NCBI GenBank assembly: GCA_025024175.1
Contig: QCXZ01000041.1
Location: forward strand, 26,531,786 to 26,595,785
Length of the DNA: 64,000 nucleotides
Direction of reading: 5' to 3'
DNA from: Rhyzopertha dominica
Lineage: Eukaryota > Arthropoda > Insecta > Coleoptera > Bostrichidae
Each line of letters starts with the position of its first letter. The first letter of the stretch is position 1. This document shows, one piece after another, positions 37,201 through 47,775 of this stretch. Position numbers and translations under genes: made by a program. The notes beneath the pieces were generated by a model, which saw nothing but the letters and a program-made list of their open reading frames with translations, made no database searches and was not told the origin of the DNA.

Positions 37201-37984
37201 TCAACACCCTCAGCATTGCATATCTGTGAGATCTGGCCTTGTCCCATGGTTGTCTTCCGTCAGCGCCCCTAGTGGTGAAACTAGTCAATTAACTACCGAA
37301 AATGTGTGATGTTTACATGCTAAATATTAATAAATACATTAGAATTTCTTATGTGTACTAGGGTCTGCTGGCTATAGAATAGTATTTTTGATATTTGGAA
37401 AAAATATAAAACAAATCGCACTAAATTTGAATATAAGAAAACGAAAAAATAACAGAAGAAATGGATTTTTATTATCTTACAATTTTTTTAAGAACAACTT
37501 ACGAGTCAGCTGGCTAGGATTTAAAAAATGCATAATTTGATGTATAACACATTACAAAAAAGTTTAAATTTGATGCAAAAAAAGGAAAAGAAACAATTTC
37601 GGTCGACTAGAGGACCCTTAACACTTTTTATCTCTAAAACAGAAAATCTAAGTGAAAATCGATTTTACATTATGTTAAGTTTAGAAACACTTGTATTAGG
37701 AGGATCAGTATTATTATGAACATATTTATCTGGAGTATATGACCCAATTTATTGTTATTTGGGGGAAGTGTGTTTATTGACATTGGTTTTAAGTCAGTTC
37801 CTGCGTTTTCTTGTTTGTAACATAATATTCCACTGTTCGAGGCTATGAAATTAATAAATTATTTTATTATCAGGAAATGACTGCGTATAAAAAGAAGAAC
37901 AACCCTGCCCTGCAGGCAGCAGTACCTGAACCAGAGGATGATGACGAAGGTGAGGATGAGGTGGAAGATGATGATGATGAATAA
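25258..37984 (+). CDS. Dsp1: Dorsal switch protein 1 (HMG-box corepressor)
   Basis: Coding exons: 25258-25674, 28885-29340, 33260-33420, 33636-33810 and 37874-37984, all GT-AG with consistent phase; 439 aa. Dsp1 is the insect HMGB1/2-like nuclear protein that bends DNA and converts Dorsal from activator to repressor. The start is the ATG at 25258 ([14 protein letters not shown]); an in-frame GTG upstream is not a start. The N-terminus is Q/H/A-rich (about 25-60), and exon 2 encodes a long Gln-rich [14 protein letters not shown] stretch (residues about 140-235). HMG box A follows ([20 protein letters not shown], about 250-320), then the linker [13 protein letters not shown], box B ([20 protein letters not shown], about 340-407) and a short acidic tail of D/E. 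Both boxes and tail match the HMGB plan, so the call is firm. Introns 1, 2 and 4 are 3-4 kb and hold transposons. Confidence 0.98.
26130..27080. mobile_element. large nested palindrome in Dsp1 intron 1
   Basis: The two halves of this segment of about 950 bp are inverted copies. Pairs include AGCACAATTAGAAAAATGG (26198) against its inverse near 27000-27020, GCGAATGTTCAATGTG (26276) against CACATTGAACATTTGC near 26927, and GTAGATTCCAGTGAAACTGA (26470) against its inverse near 26725-26745. A shorter direct copy of the inner part (AATCTACAA...TTTTTGTCT) sits in the centre. The ends are near ACCCTTAT (left) and ATAAGGGC (right); no clear target duplication was found. Non-coding, foldback type. Confidence 0.7.
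28453..28669. repeat. foldback repeat with Penelope-ribozyme-like motifs
   Basis: Arms of about 85 bp at 28453-28538 and 28583-28669 are inverted copies beginning AGGTAGCT. Each arm carries GGTCGAAACG(A/T)(A/T)CGTCAG: plus strand 28588-28605, minus strand 28534-28517. GAAAC followed by a CGTC is what remains downstream of stem II in hammerhead ribozymes of Penelope-like elements. In the right arm a potential stem II, CGAC...GTCG, precedes it. The upstream CUGANGA box is not intact (CTTTGAAAA), so this is probably a relic. It lies in Dsp1 intron 1. Confidence 0.5.
30170..30345. promoter_or_regulatory. GC-rich island inside Dsp1 intron 2
   Basis: A stretch with many CpG and GC-rich words (CCTGCCTCTCCGCC, GACCCCCAGCCCGGTCCACA, CCGCGCG) within an AT-rich 3.9-kb intron (29341-33259). 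There is no open frame or transposon end. It could be an internal promoter or enhancer of Dsp1. This is inference from base composition only. Confidence 0.3.
32345..32640 (-). mobile_element. possible LINE 3' fragment with (AAT)n tail
   Basis: The AAT tract at 32345-32366 is followed by GCTTTATTG, i.e. AATAAAGC plus (ATT)n on the minus strand, the same order (AATAAA-like signal then trinucleotide tail) as at the end of the LINE at 50393. The sequence to 32640 would be its 3' part. No coding match is visible. Confidence 0.35.
35490..35960. repeat. diverged tandem duplication in Dsp1 intron 4
   Basis: Two copies of about 220 bp (about 35490-35715 and 35745-35960) share the order GTTTA(G/A)TTCG, TCAGTTGATGCT / TCAATTGATGCT, GAGATT(T)TTCTTC and AAATAAAAAAGTTAGCTAT followed by AGACTGTTT. 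Identity looks like roughly 70-75 percent by eye. Origin unknown. Confidence 0.6.
36591..37617. mobile_element. TTAA-flanked inverted-repeat element in Dsp1 intron 4
   Basis: The 1027-bp segment is bounded by TTAA at 36587-36590 and 37618-37621. It starts GGGTCCTCTAGTCGAAATG and ends in the inverse, CAATTTCGGTCGACTAGAGG followed by ACCC. TTAA duplications and GGG/CCC ends point to a piggyBac-type enzyme. Short frames inside (37038-37247 minus, 37528-37719 plus) have no transposase motif, so it is non-autonomous. Confidence 0.75.
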
Positions 37985-39000
37985 ACTATGTAAAAGTTTG
38001 TCGCGCCCGCCTTCTATTTTCATTCCTCCAAATGTACATATGTAGCAGTGTTTGTGTTCTCATTTATTTTTTACCCACGTTGATTGTTTGTGCGTACTTA
38101 CAGTATAAAAATAACGTAATTCTGAATGCTGTGTGAATGATTCCTCGAATGCCAGCTTTCTGAAAAACATGAGGGGTTCACTGCTGAGGAGTTATGTGGG
38201 TGTGTTGTACAATTACCACTGCAGTGAATCTCGCACACTAAAAAGGTTCATTTTTTTCTAGCTTTTTCCATTTATTTAAATTACTGTGTGTGTAATAAGT
38301 ATCGCAAACCACTTTTAAGTTAATTCTTACAAAGTCCACAGCAAGATGCAGTTATATTTTTATGATGTACGTATTAGTTTTTCTTTTAGGGCTTGACACT
38401 GCTAATATTTTAGATGTCTGAAGTTTGTAGTTTCAAGAGAATAGATATTTCGTAAGTTACCAAAGTTTTGGTGAATATTAGCACTGTAAAGCGAAATTGC
38501 ATCTGTTGTTGGACACTTTATTTATGTATTTTTTTAAGTTCTGTGTATGGCTGGATTCTTCAAGCCATTTTAACCCCATAGGATAAGCAGAGCATATTGT
38601 ATATCATTTTAATTGTTGAAATAGTGATAATTTTAAAGAAGTGCTGTTCACTTATTCATTTGATGCAACGGCAAAGCATAACAGCATTTACGGTACATTT
38701 ACCTGTCTTTTATAAAGTAACCTAAATGCAGATGTAAAGGAATTTAAAGTGTGAAGTGAATGTTGTGTTTACAGTGAATGTACATTTTAAACGCAGACGA
38801 TGTTGACCGTTTTGGCATAATAACCATTTCAGATTCTGTTTAGGAAACGTTAATGTTTTTTACATAGAAATCCATTAAATGGAAACATCTCAATTTTCAT
38901 GACAGGTTGCTCTGTGTTATTTTAGGGAAAGAATTAATAGAAAAGCAATGTTTGTTTTTTGTATCTCATAGGGATAAATAAAGATGAAAAATTTTCAGAA
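37985..39000 (+). terminator. Dsp1 3' UTR with poly(A) signal at 38977
   Basis: About 1 kb follows the Dsp1 stop. AATAAA at 38977-38982 is the likely polyadenylation signal. No other gene is seen here. Confidence 0.65.
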
Positions 39001-39099
39001 TCGGCTTTTTATTCTTTATCTTTATTACCACAATTTTTTGTAGGAAATGTAAATCATTAATATTTTAAACCCATCATATTCACATGATAATCTTCCGAT

Positions 39100-41100
39100 T
39101 TAGTTTTGGAACAAAAAATCAAACTTACAACTACCCTCCTGACTCTGATGATCCGTGAGACAGTGAGACACCTTTCATTGCTTTACTTCCCCCTTTTGAG
39201 AAAAATCAAGTTTCATCAAGCCTTTTTTCCTCTAAAGAGAAAACAGAAACGAGACAGCCCCCTAAAAAAAATCGGGTTGCAGATAACACAAAATGTTTAT
39301 CAAACTACATGAAGAACTTGCTCAAAGAAGACAAGCAGAGATTATGTCCCAAGTTACACAACCAATAACTAAAAGCTGAAAGAGTATGAAAAGCTGGTAA
39401 ATGGTACCAACAGAACAATACTATGATTGTCTCATATTTAACTCCGAAAATAAAATAAAAATCGCGTGGACAATCTTAAGCGAAACAACCAAAAAAAATT
39501 TATTTTAAAATACGATGGACCTGCAGTTTATGAGCTTGACCGGTGACATGATCACCGACTCTTATAAATTTGCCAGCAAGTTGAATAGCTTTTTTACTGA
39601 AAACCCCTCTTCTACCCCCGCTGAACCCGTTTTTTCGGAAAAAACGTTACCTGAAGTATATATCTAGCACATGTTACTGATAGCGAGTAAAAAAAAATAG
39701 CCATGTCTCCTAAAAGCAGAAAATTTAAGGGGAGTTGATAAAATATCAGGTTTTTTTATTAAAAAAAATTTATGATGTTTATAGTAAATTAGACGCTTTT
39801 CCTGAAATACTGAAGACATCTAAAATTTTGCCAATATTTAAAAACAAACATCGCCATACAAAACCAATTTAGTAAAATTTTTGAAAAAGTTATGACAATA
39901 CTTAATTTTGTAATTTCTAATAATATTATCCCTAAGAAACAGCATGGCTTCATTAAAAATAAAGCACCGAAACTGCCATCGTGGAGACAGTAAAGAGCAT
40001 ATTCAATTCGTTTGAACAAAAAAAATGAGCGATCGGCTTGTTCTTTGATTTCAGCCATTCCTTTGATACCATTAACCACAAAATTTTACTTTTAAAACTA
40101 GAAAAGGTCGGTAGCTCTTAACTGGGTAAAATCCTACATAATGGAAAGAACACAGCTGTCACTTATGAGGCTGCTTAATAAATTTGGCGTGCCACAAGGA
40201 AGCCTATTAGCACCTTTGCTATTTTTATTATGAGCTCTGATTTAACTAATATTATCCCACAAAAAGCCATGGGAGTATTCTATGCAAATGATTCAAATTA
40301 TGTCATGCCATCGTGAACTGGCGACTGCCCTAATATTTGTCAAAATTTAACAAACGAGATGCTTGATTGATCAAAAAGAAACTCTACATGTTAACTCAGA
40401 TAAAACTAAATTAATAAAATTTCAAAACGTCAAATAAGTAGATTTGAGCTTTTCATTTAAACCAAACTGTGGAAAATCTATAGAGCAAGTCAAGTCTGTA
40501 AATTTTCTCGGAATTGAACTAGAAAAGCCCACACGGAATCCCTCTGCAAAAAGAACCTTTTTAATTGAAAAAAACTGTGATGTCTCTGTATTATGTCCAA
40601 GTGTACTCAAAATATAACTATGACGCTATGGGGTAACTACTTCTCGATATGCCCAGTATTAATATGGAAAAAATATCAGGCAAATAGCTAAAGCCCCAAG
40701 AAAAACGCTGTAACAACCTTTATTTAGAAAACTATATCTTTTAACAGTGTTATCAATTTATATTTTAAACTTTAAGGATTGATAGTACAAAAATATTTGC
40801 TGGAGAGCTTAAGAAATACTTAATCACAAAGGCTTACTATTGAATTAGAGATTTCTTTAATGACCAGGACCCTGTATAAAATCTTTATATTTGTATTTCT
40901 TTGTTAAAACCCGTTACTTGTGATATTCATATTTATTAATACAATTAGTTTTTTTTATGATGCGTTCCATATTAATCTTATTATATTATTAATCTTAAGG
41001 GAAAAAAATATTATTATTAAAACAGAAGTTATTTGCTTTATTTTTCATGAAAATATCAGCCTTTTCACAAAGAAACTCTGTTGTAAGGTTTCGTATATTT
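39100..41100 (+). pseudogene. dead LINE (non-LTR retrotransposon) ORF2 remnant
   Basis: In three forward frames, broken by many stops and shifts, there are pieces of a LINE reverse transcriptase. They include SYKFASKLNSFFTENPSS (about 39560), IIPKKQHGFIKN (about 39930), FDFSHSFDTINHKILLLKLE (about 40040) and GVPQGSLLAPLLF (about 40190). The catalytic YADD box reads YAND at 40281-40292, losing one metal-binding Asp. The order matches fingers, palm and thumb of Jockey/CR1-type elements. It is inactive and old. Boundaries are approximate. Confidence 0.75.
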
Positions 41101-41810
41101 GAAACCTAGTAATTTTACCAGGTTCTTCAGATTCAACACAGATGTTCTTTCCTTCCAAATGAGTTTATTGTCACTTGCAAATGGTTTTCGGTGTTGTGGT
41201 TTCTTAGTTATTATAGGCATCTGGAACTGCAGCGAATCAAGTACTCATCTAATTTGAATATTGTATTGAAGATGCCACCATTGAATGTTCAGATCAAAAA
41301 GAACAGAACTACATAATATATTAATGTTTTTTGCATCTTAAATAAGTTTGATTTATCAAAATATTTTGTCACTTCATCAAACATGTACCTTTCAAACATA
41401 AATAGAGCAATAATTGGCTAATGCTATATATATTTCTATATTTTATGTCTAATACAACAAATATGATGAACGTTCTTATGGAAACCCCTCCTTTAATGTT
41501 TATATCTTTTTTTATGTAGACACGTCTGATCTTTCGTTAGTCTATGTTGTTTTTGTTTCCTCTATCATTTAAATAAAACTTGTTTCTTCCAAAATGTATA
41601 CTTTCAAAACTGCTTGCTTGAGTATATATTCTTTTGCTTCATTTACTTTATGAGTATATTCAACAGATAATATCAATACCTTTGAGCCTTAATTGACAAT
41701 ACTGCATTCCTAACTACTAGGTACATACAGAATTATAAGTTCATGGTTAAGGGGATTGCTTCCAATTTATAACAGTAAACTTGAAGCAGCTGTTGACTCA
41801 GAGAACAAGA

Positions 41811-43172
41811 AGTGTTAGTAGGATTTGAAGGCTTCCGTGGTTGTTGTCGATGACATGTTTTCCGGGCTGGTTCCCAAGTTGGTTATTAGAACTTGACGTT
41901 TCGACACTCATGTCGGTGTCTTCCTCAGAAGTAGCTCTGAAACTGAAGTCTCCTAGTCCGCTCGGGTATTTATGGTATACTCGTCTGGGTCACTAACGCG
42001 TGGGCGTTGTTACGCATGACCGGTTTCCAGATTCCAGGTAGGTCGATGCCCCGGTCTCGGTTGTAATTGTGCGGGTTTTTCCGGATTACGATGACTTCCT
42101 TGTACAGTCTCGGCCAGAACCTCGCTTCCCTCGACAGCATTTGTGCTTCCTCGAATTTGATGATGTGGCCAGTCTCCATTCGATGTTCTGCTACAGCCGA
42201 CCTATCACCTTGCCGTCTCTGGTGTCCCTCATGTGCTCCTTGATTCTCGTGCTGATGTGCCTTCCGGTTTGGTCGATGTAAACCTTCCCACAGCTGCATG
42301 GGATGCTGTACACACCTTGTGTTTGTAGCTCCTCAGTCGTCGAACGATATTTCAGAAAGGCGTTAGCTATCTTTCTCGGGGCGGTGAAGATGGTGTTTAT
42401 ATGATGTCTTCTCGTCTTCTCAGCAGCCGTCCGATCTTATCTGTACATCCCTTGACGTAGGGTAGGTATGCTGCAGCGATGTGCTCCTCTGGTTCCTTCC
42501 TCCGTGGTTGCTTGTTGATAGCCTTCTCAATCTGTGTCTTAGGATATCCGTTCTTCTGTAGAGCTCTGCGTAGATGTTCTAATTCCTCTTCTAGGTGGTC
42601 TGGTTCGCTGACTAGCTTAGCCCGCTGTATCAGCGTGTTGATGACTCCTTGTTTTNGGGCAGGGTGGTGGTGTGAATCTGCATGCAGGTAGCGATCCGTG
42701 TGGGTTGGCTTCCTATAGACCCGATATCTTAGCGTGCCGTCTTGTTTCCTTGTCACCATCACATCCAGGAAGGGTAGGGCGCCATTGGTCCCCATCTCCA
42801 TCGTGAATTATATGCCGCTATGGATGCTATTTAGATGGTCCAGGAACTCCTTTATGTTCTGTTCTCCATGCGGCCAGACGGTAAAAGTGTCGTCCACGTA
42901 TCTAAACCAACACTTAGGTTTAAGCCGTGCCAATGCCAGTTGTTTCGAAGGCTTCCAAGTAATTGTTAGCTATCAGCGGAGAAAGCGGTGACCCCGTCGG
43001 AGCACCTTCTGTCTGCTCGTAGTATTCCTCTTGGAACACACGGATCGCTACCTGCATGCAGATTCACACCACCACCCCGCCCAAAAACAAGGAGTCATCA
43101 ACACGCTGATACAGCGGGCTAATAACCAACGTGGGAACCAGCCCGGAAAACAACATGTCAGTGTTAGTAGGA
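41811..43172 (-). mobile_element. truncated Penelope-like element with 13-bp target duplication
   Basis: The 13-mer AGTGTTAGTAGGA flanks the insertion (41811-41823 and 43160-43172). On the minus strand are reverse transcriptase pieces with EGAPTGSPLSPLIANNYLE and RYVDDTFTVWPHG, the Penelope palm motifs, in different frames. They are followed by [20 protein letters not shown] and GYPKTQIEKA. The GIY-YIG endonuclease segment comes next (VYSIPCSCGKVYIDQTGRHI, then SAVAEHRMETGHIIKFEEAQ, and PHNYNRDRG...WKPV) with a frameshift inside. Frameshifts and stops make it inactive. The 5' part of the RT is missing. At the right edge, a piece of the coding region (43037-43120) and of the terminal repeat (43119-43159) is joined in opposite orientation, giving an inverted structure. 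Confidence 0.88.
41891..41932 (-). ncRNA. hammerhead-ribozyme-like motif of the Penelope element
   Basis: On the minus strand: stem I strand ACTT (41932-41929), core CTGAGGA (41928-41922), one extra A, stem II GACAC with loop and GTGTC (41920-41903), core GAAA (41902-41899), CGTC (41898-41895) and the second stem I strand AAGT (41894-41891). Hammerheads with a minimal stem III are known from Penelope-like elements. All conserved core boxes are present; the extra A beside stem II and the very short stem III leave its activity uncertain. Confidence 0.6.
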
Positions 43173-44798
43173 GCGTAAAAAGTAAATGGGATACTATCTA
43201 CCTAAATCGAAAGCAGAAAGTGATTGACATGATCACAAAAGCACCATAAATTGTAAATGAATTAGTAAATAGGTTTTTAGTCTCACACAAAGCCTGCAGA
43301 ACAAATTTTAATTTAATATTCTTATAAATTTCCTCCAACAAATATACTGCTGTAACTATACTGTATGAAAATGAATATGATTTTTCATACTTCTTTCTTC
43401 TATATAATTATATCACAATCAAAGGCAATATTAATCACAAACAATAATAACAAAGTTCATTCCAGTTCAACAAGTATAATAAGTGAGCGGTAAAATTATG
43501 GAATAAATTTACCAAAACTGATAATATTTTGTTATGATACAAATGCTCGAATAGCCTAAGTTTTACGTTTAAAAAAAGTACACAATTCACAAATGAATTT
43601 AAAAAGTTTACACATTTTAGTTTTTGAGTAATGATATAATTAATGTTTTTAACCATTTCGCTAGATCCTTCAATTATCGAAATGGCAATATCAAATATTA
43701 AATGTTATATAACAATTTTTTCTTATAAATTTGACTTGAATAAGCGAACAAAGTAAATTGTAATTACTAAAAGAACGATTATAAATTTGACTCTTTTTTT
43801 TGTCAAAAAAGTCTGTTAGTTATTAGTATTTATGTTAGTATACCTATCAATTCAATTTTTACAACAATATTGTATTTAATAAATAAGCAATATTTTTTCA
43901 ATAGTGAATTAGGAATAGATAAAAATTGGTGCTGGTCACATTTCTGCAACAGATTTTGGTAACTGTACAACATGTATGTTTTATTTTGCTATATATTTTC
44001 CTTGCAAATAACAGTAATCAAGACATTACTTTTTACTGTATTACCAACCTAATGAAACTTTAGTATTACTATTAAAGTGTTATTAGTATTTTATGTATAA
44101 GTCTGCTAATTTTGATAGAAACAAGTGGTCATTAGAATATATGAAGTGCATATGCGATGTTATCAATTATTTAATAAGTGGGTGTTGGTCAATAAATAGA
44201 CCAATTAAACAATTATTATTTGCACGTAAGGAAAGAAGTTGCACCTTAGGAATGTAACATCGTACACAATTTGAATGGAGCGAGAAGTTATTACTTAAAC
44301 ATATTTAAAAATAAAACTGGTAAGTACCTATTTATAGAAGGTATTTCGCCTAACTTGTTTTATTAGTGAACGAGTTAGCAATTAACATTAAGTAAAACGC
44401 GAACTGCTCTTCAGCTTGCTTCAGGTAATGGATTATAAATAGGAGTCATTTTATATTTTTATATAAGTACGAAAATAAACAAGTGAATTAATGCAAAAGC
44501 AGCACATTACTAGGTGTCTACCCGATTTGACAGGTCTTGGCCTCGTCTGGTGTTAAGGTCTCTTATTGCAATATTAGTACCTACAACAAAAATAACTTGT
44601 ATTTTTGCCAAAATGTTATTGGTGTCACACCCATAGAAAAAACCTTGTGGATTTAAGTACCAATTGTACATAAATTGTAGGTTTTGTAAGGACACAAATC
44701 GAACTTTTGTTTGTATTTGTTTTGTGTATTTGTAGTAATACATTCATTTTTATTTTACACATAAGAGTGTTTTTAAATAAATGGGTGAAAAGTTAAGA

Positions 44799-44890
44799 AA
44801 ATAAATCAGAGGGGGCTGGGCCTTCTCTGATTTATTTCTGCGGGGCTTGGGCCCTGGAGCCCCCTGTACTCAGCGCCCATGATTATTAGC
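44799..44890. mobile_element. hairpin plus GC-rich transposon-like end
   Basis: AAATAAATCAGAG and its inverse CTCTGATTTATTT surround GGGGCTGGGCCTT. The following GC-rich stretch ends CAGCGCCCATG, whose reverse complement CATGGGCGCTG resembles the CATGGGCGTACC terminus of the element at 58895. Only one end is seen, so it is at best a fragment. Confidence 0.35.
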
Positions 44891-45318
44891 ATATTTCTAC
44901 AATTTGGTTTCTAGGAAGAGTTAAAAATTCTTGTTACTTTTGAAGATATTCAGCGTCAAGTTTACATTGACAATTCCATAAGCAGAATCTGGATGTAATC
45001 CCCTTAAAACTTCAGATATCACGTCAGAAATGACATTAATTTTTAGAGGAGAAAACCGTATATCGTTAACCCTATGTTAGGACTAGTAGCAACCACATCA
45101 TCTAGGGGAAACATGGTATAAAAAATACTAAAAAGTCTGAATGCAAATTGAATATTACCCCCCTTAAAAGCCCTAGCTGTGCATCCATCTGTATTACTTC
45201 TTAGTAGAAGTAGGTATCTACCTTGGTCAGGAAGAATGTGTGTAATGTATATATAAAATTCCCATGTACAAGAATATTTGACAAACAAATATTTTAATTT
45301 TAAATAAGCAATCACATT

Positions 45319-45505
45319 GTGTACAACTGCAAAATTTTTGATTGCACTAAGGACACAATTTATACTGTCTTTCAAGTGCCAAAAGACGAAAAAACTCATG
45401 AACGGTGGATAAAAGCAGTTTGTAATGCATATCCTAACCACATAATAGACTATTTGTACTATTTGTAAAAAACATTTCAAAGAACCAGGTATATTGTTGT
45501 GTTTC
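45319..45505 (+). pseudogene. THAP-domain relic
   Basis: The plus strand reads VYNCKIFDCTKDTIYTVFQV, then PKDEKTHERWIKAVCNAYPN, resembling the THAP spacing (FxxPKDxxxxxxWxxA). The frame is interrupted at 45466. A 9-bp tandem duplication (ACTATTTGT) shifts the frame, after which ICKKHFKEPG, the THAP Cys-x2-His end, appears in another frame. No flanking transposase or exon is seen, so it is a decayed gene or transposon fragment. Confidence 0.5.
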
Positions 45506-47160
45506 ATGATATAAAGGACAGAACTGGCAAAGTTATGCAACGAATATAAGAACAATAGATATGCACAAAATGTTTCATACCTTTGTGAGGTGGTTGTTCT
45601 AAATTTTTGGTATTGAATAATACATATGTTAAAATGTAAACAATTAAAAAAGTGGTTGTTATTTAGGTAAATATAGGTACATAAGAATATTGGAAAGATT
45701 ATTTAGTTATTCAGCTTTTTAATCTTCTCTAGGGCATGAGCTTATAACCATGGCTTGCCCCACCTTACAAAATAAAGAGATACATTTTGCACTTTCTGTT
45801 TTCATATCTTATACCCTAATCACTATTTGAAGATTTGAAAATCATTTAACATCATTAACATGTACTGGAATTTCTCACATTTAGTTGTAACCCTTTAATA
45901 ATATAATATGTTCCAATTCTGCATGAATAAACAATACAGGTAAGTTAATAAAGTGAATTTGAAAACAAAACTTTTATCTAATAATAGATATTTTATGGTG
46001 ACCTTTATCCTGTATATGATATATACCTACCCTGTATGATCCATATATCTGTAGGATGCAGGTGGTTGACATGACATAGGTACCCATGTTCTAGCTCTGG
46101 AAGATAGGGAGACACATCACCTTGTAATCTTCATATATATTATTTTCTTTCTTAACTCCGTTTCTTCATACCTATTTATTAGACCTTTGTTAGATTACAA
46201 AATATATAGTCTGGCCTGCATGCACATGGACTTTTTCTGAAACTTAGGTGTAATGGCAACTACGTTTGTATAATAAAGAACATAAACGTATTTAGCACAT
46301 TATTTACCGAAATCTGCAAAATTGACACCTATGTATTTTATGATTTATCGAGATATAGAAACCTATATAGCATTATACAATAGTATTTTATGACTTAAAA
46401 GAATAACAAGTCTGAGAAACAGTAGGGCAGAATTGGTTTTAATAGTTAGAAATATACACATAATTAATGTTATCGTTTACTTGGTTGTTAAGTTCATATT
46501 TTACATCTGCTTAAAAGTTTGTTTCAAATTTCGTACCTACGCTACGCTTCGATTCAGAGTCCCGTATATTATGTATAAACAATGTCGCCAACAGCAAATC
46601 AGAAAATACCCCACTTCATTTAAACAGTTTTTTAAGATCCTGTTATGTATGATAATTGATAAATAGCCCAACGTTGGGCCCAGTAAACGTCACTATTATA
46701 AAAAATATCTTTGAAGCCACATAAGTACCGATACGACAACTTTTTGTCGATAGGTACCTATTGAGTATTCGGTTAAAAATAGTGGTTATAGAAGTACTTG
46801 GTACCTGTATCGATTTATTATTCTTTAATAATATCATTTTATTGGTATGAATATTTATGTTCAATTGTAATAATGCTAAACTAAACGCTAAATAGAACGT
46901 AATTTACTAGTAGTCGTGTTGCTAAAGCTGTAGTAGTTCAGTAACAAAAGGTTTTGCGTACATTTGAAGTTTAAAAAATGGCGCTGATATTACCTATCGC
47001 TCTTAACTATAGTGGACACTACGTTTTTGTTTTGGTCTGTCGCTACACCGCTTTCATCATTTTCCGCTATGCGCGTGTTTAGTGTGTACTGTGTACATAA
47101 TGCTACATGCTACATGTCATGATATGTAACTGTATGTAACTAGACTATGGCAACACCGGC

Positions 47161-47775
47161 GGTGAAGCATTGCGGATTGCGGATATCGTTATCGTGATCT
47201 CGCCCCGCTCAAGAGACGCGCGACGTTGCGTCGTAGTGTAGCGAGTTTAGGCACAAGCACGGGGTGAGCACGGGCCTTCCTACTGCCTCTGCGTGAGGTT
47301 GGCAGTAGTGTGTATTGTTGTTCTCTATGACACGCAATACGTAAACGACAAACGTAACCTTTCGCATCCCATGTCCTTGTGCTTTGACGCAGAATCGCGC
47401 CATTTGCCAAGCATTTTTGGTAATGGCAGTGGTAAGTTTTTTGCTGAAAATTGCTTCAAATTGCTATGAAATAATTAGTCATTTTGAGATTAATTTATTT
47501 GCCTGAGCGCTTGTGTGACATGTAAGACAGCTTCTTGATCGCGAGGCCTACAAACTTCATACCTGTCTAGTTTGCCAATTATTTTGTTTTAATGAAATTC
47601 CATAATTGAGAAAATTCGGTATTAAAATACCACGCCGTGTTCTATAATTATATTTCTAGACAGAGTTTGTGTTGTTTGTTGCAGATGCATAAATCACGAA
47701 CTTAGATTGCGTGAAACAGGGGCCTACTTCGTTGTTGCAGGGCATAAACAATTGATTGACGACGCTTACGTTAAA
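47161..47775 (+). promoter_or_regulatory. promoter and 5' UTR exons of the RING-finger gene
   Basis: A GC/CpG-richer patch (47150-47420) ends in a good donor (GGCAGTG then GTAAGTTTT) at 47431/47432, and an acceptor (TTTGTTGCAG) ends at 47684. These define a leader exon, a 253-bp intron and a second exon from 47685. The first exon has an ATG at 47423 that would run into a stop at about 47703, i.e. a short upstream ORF. Minus-strand frames at 47189-47410 have no known domain. Confidence 0.5.

Larger units (their letters stand above)
43173..47160. other. intergenic AT-rich region
   Basis: No gene is recognised. It contains a hairpin with a GC-rich end (44799-44890) and a THAP relic (about 45319-45505). 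Long minus-strand frames such as 45043-45555 lie opposite the THAP relic and carry no motif. Confidence 0.6.

Noticed and set aside
45043..45555. 170-codon minus-strand open frame
   Set aside because: It lies opposite the THAP relic, is rich in hydrophobic residues without a domain, and has no splice or promoter context; it is a shadow of the plus strand.
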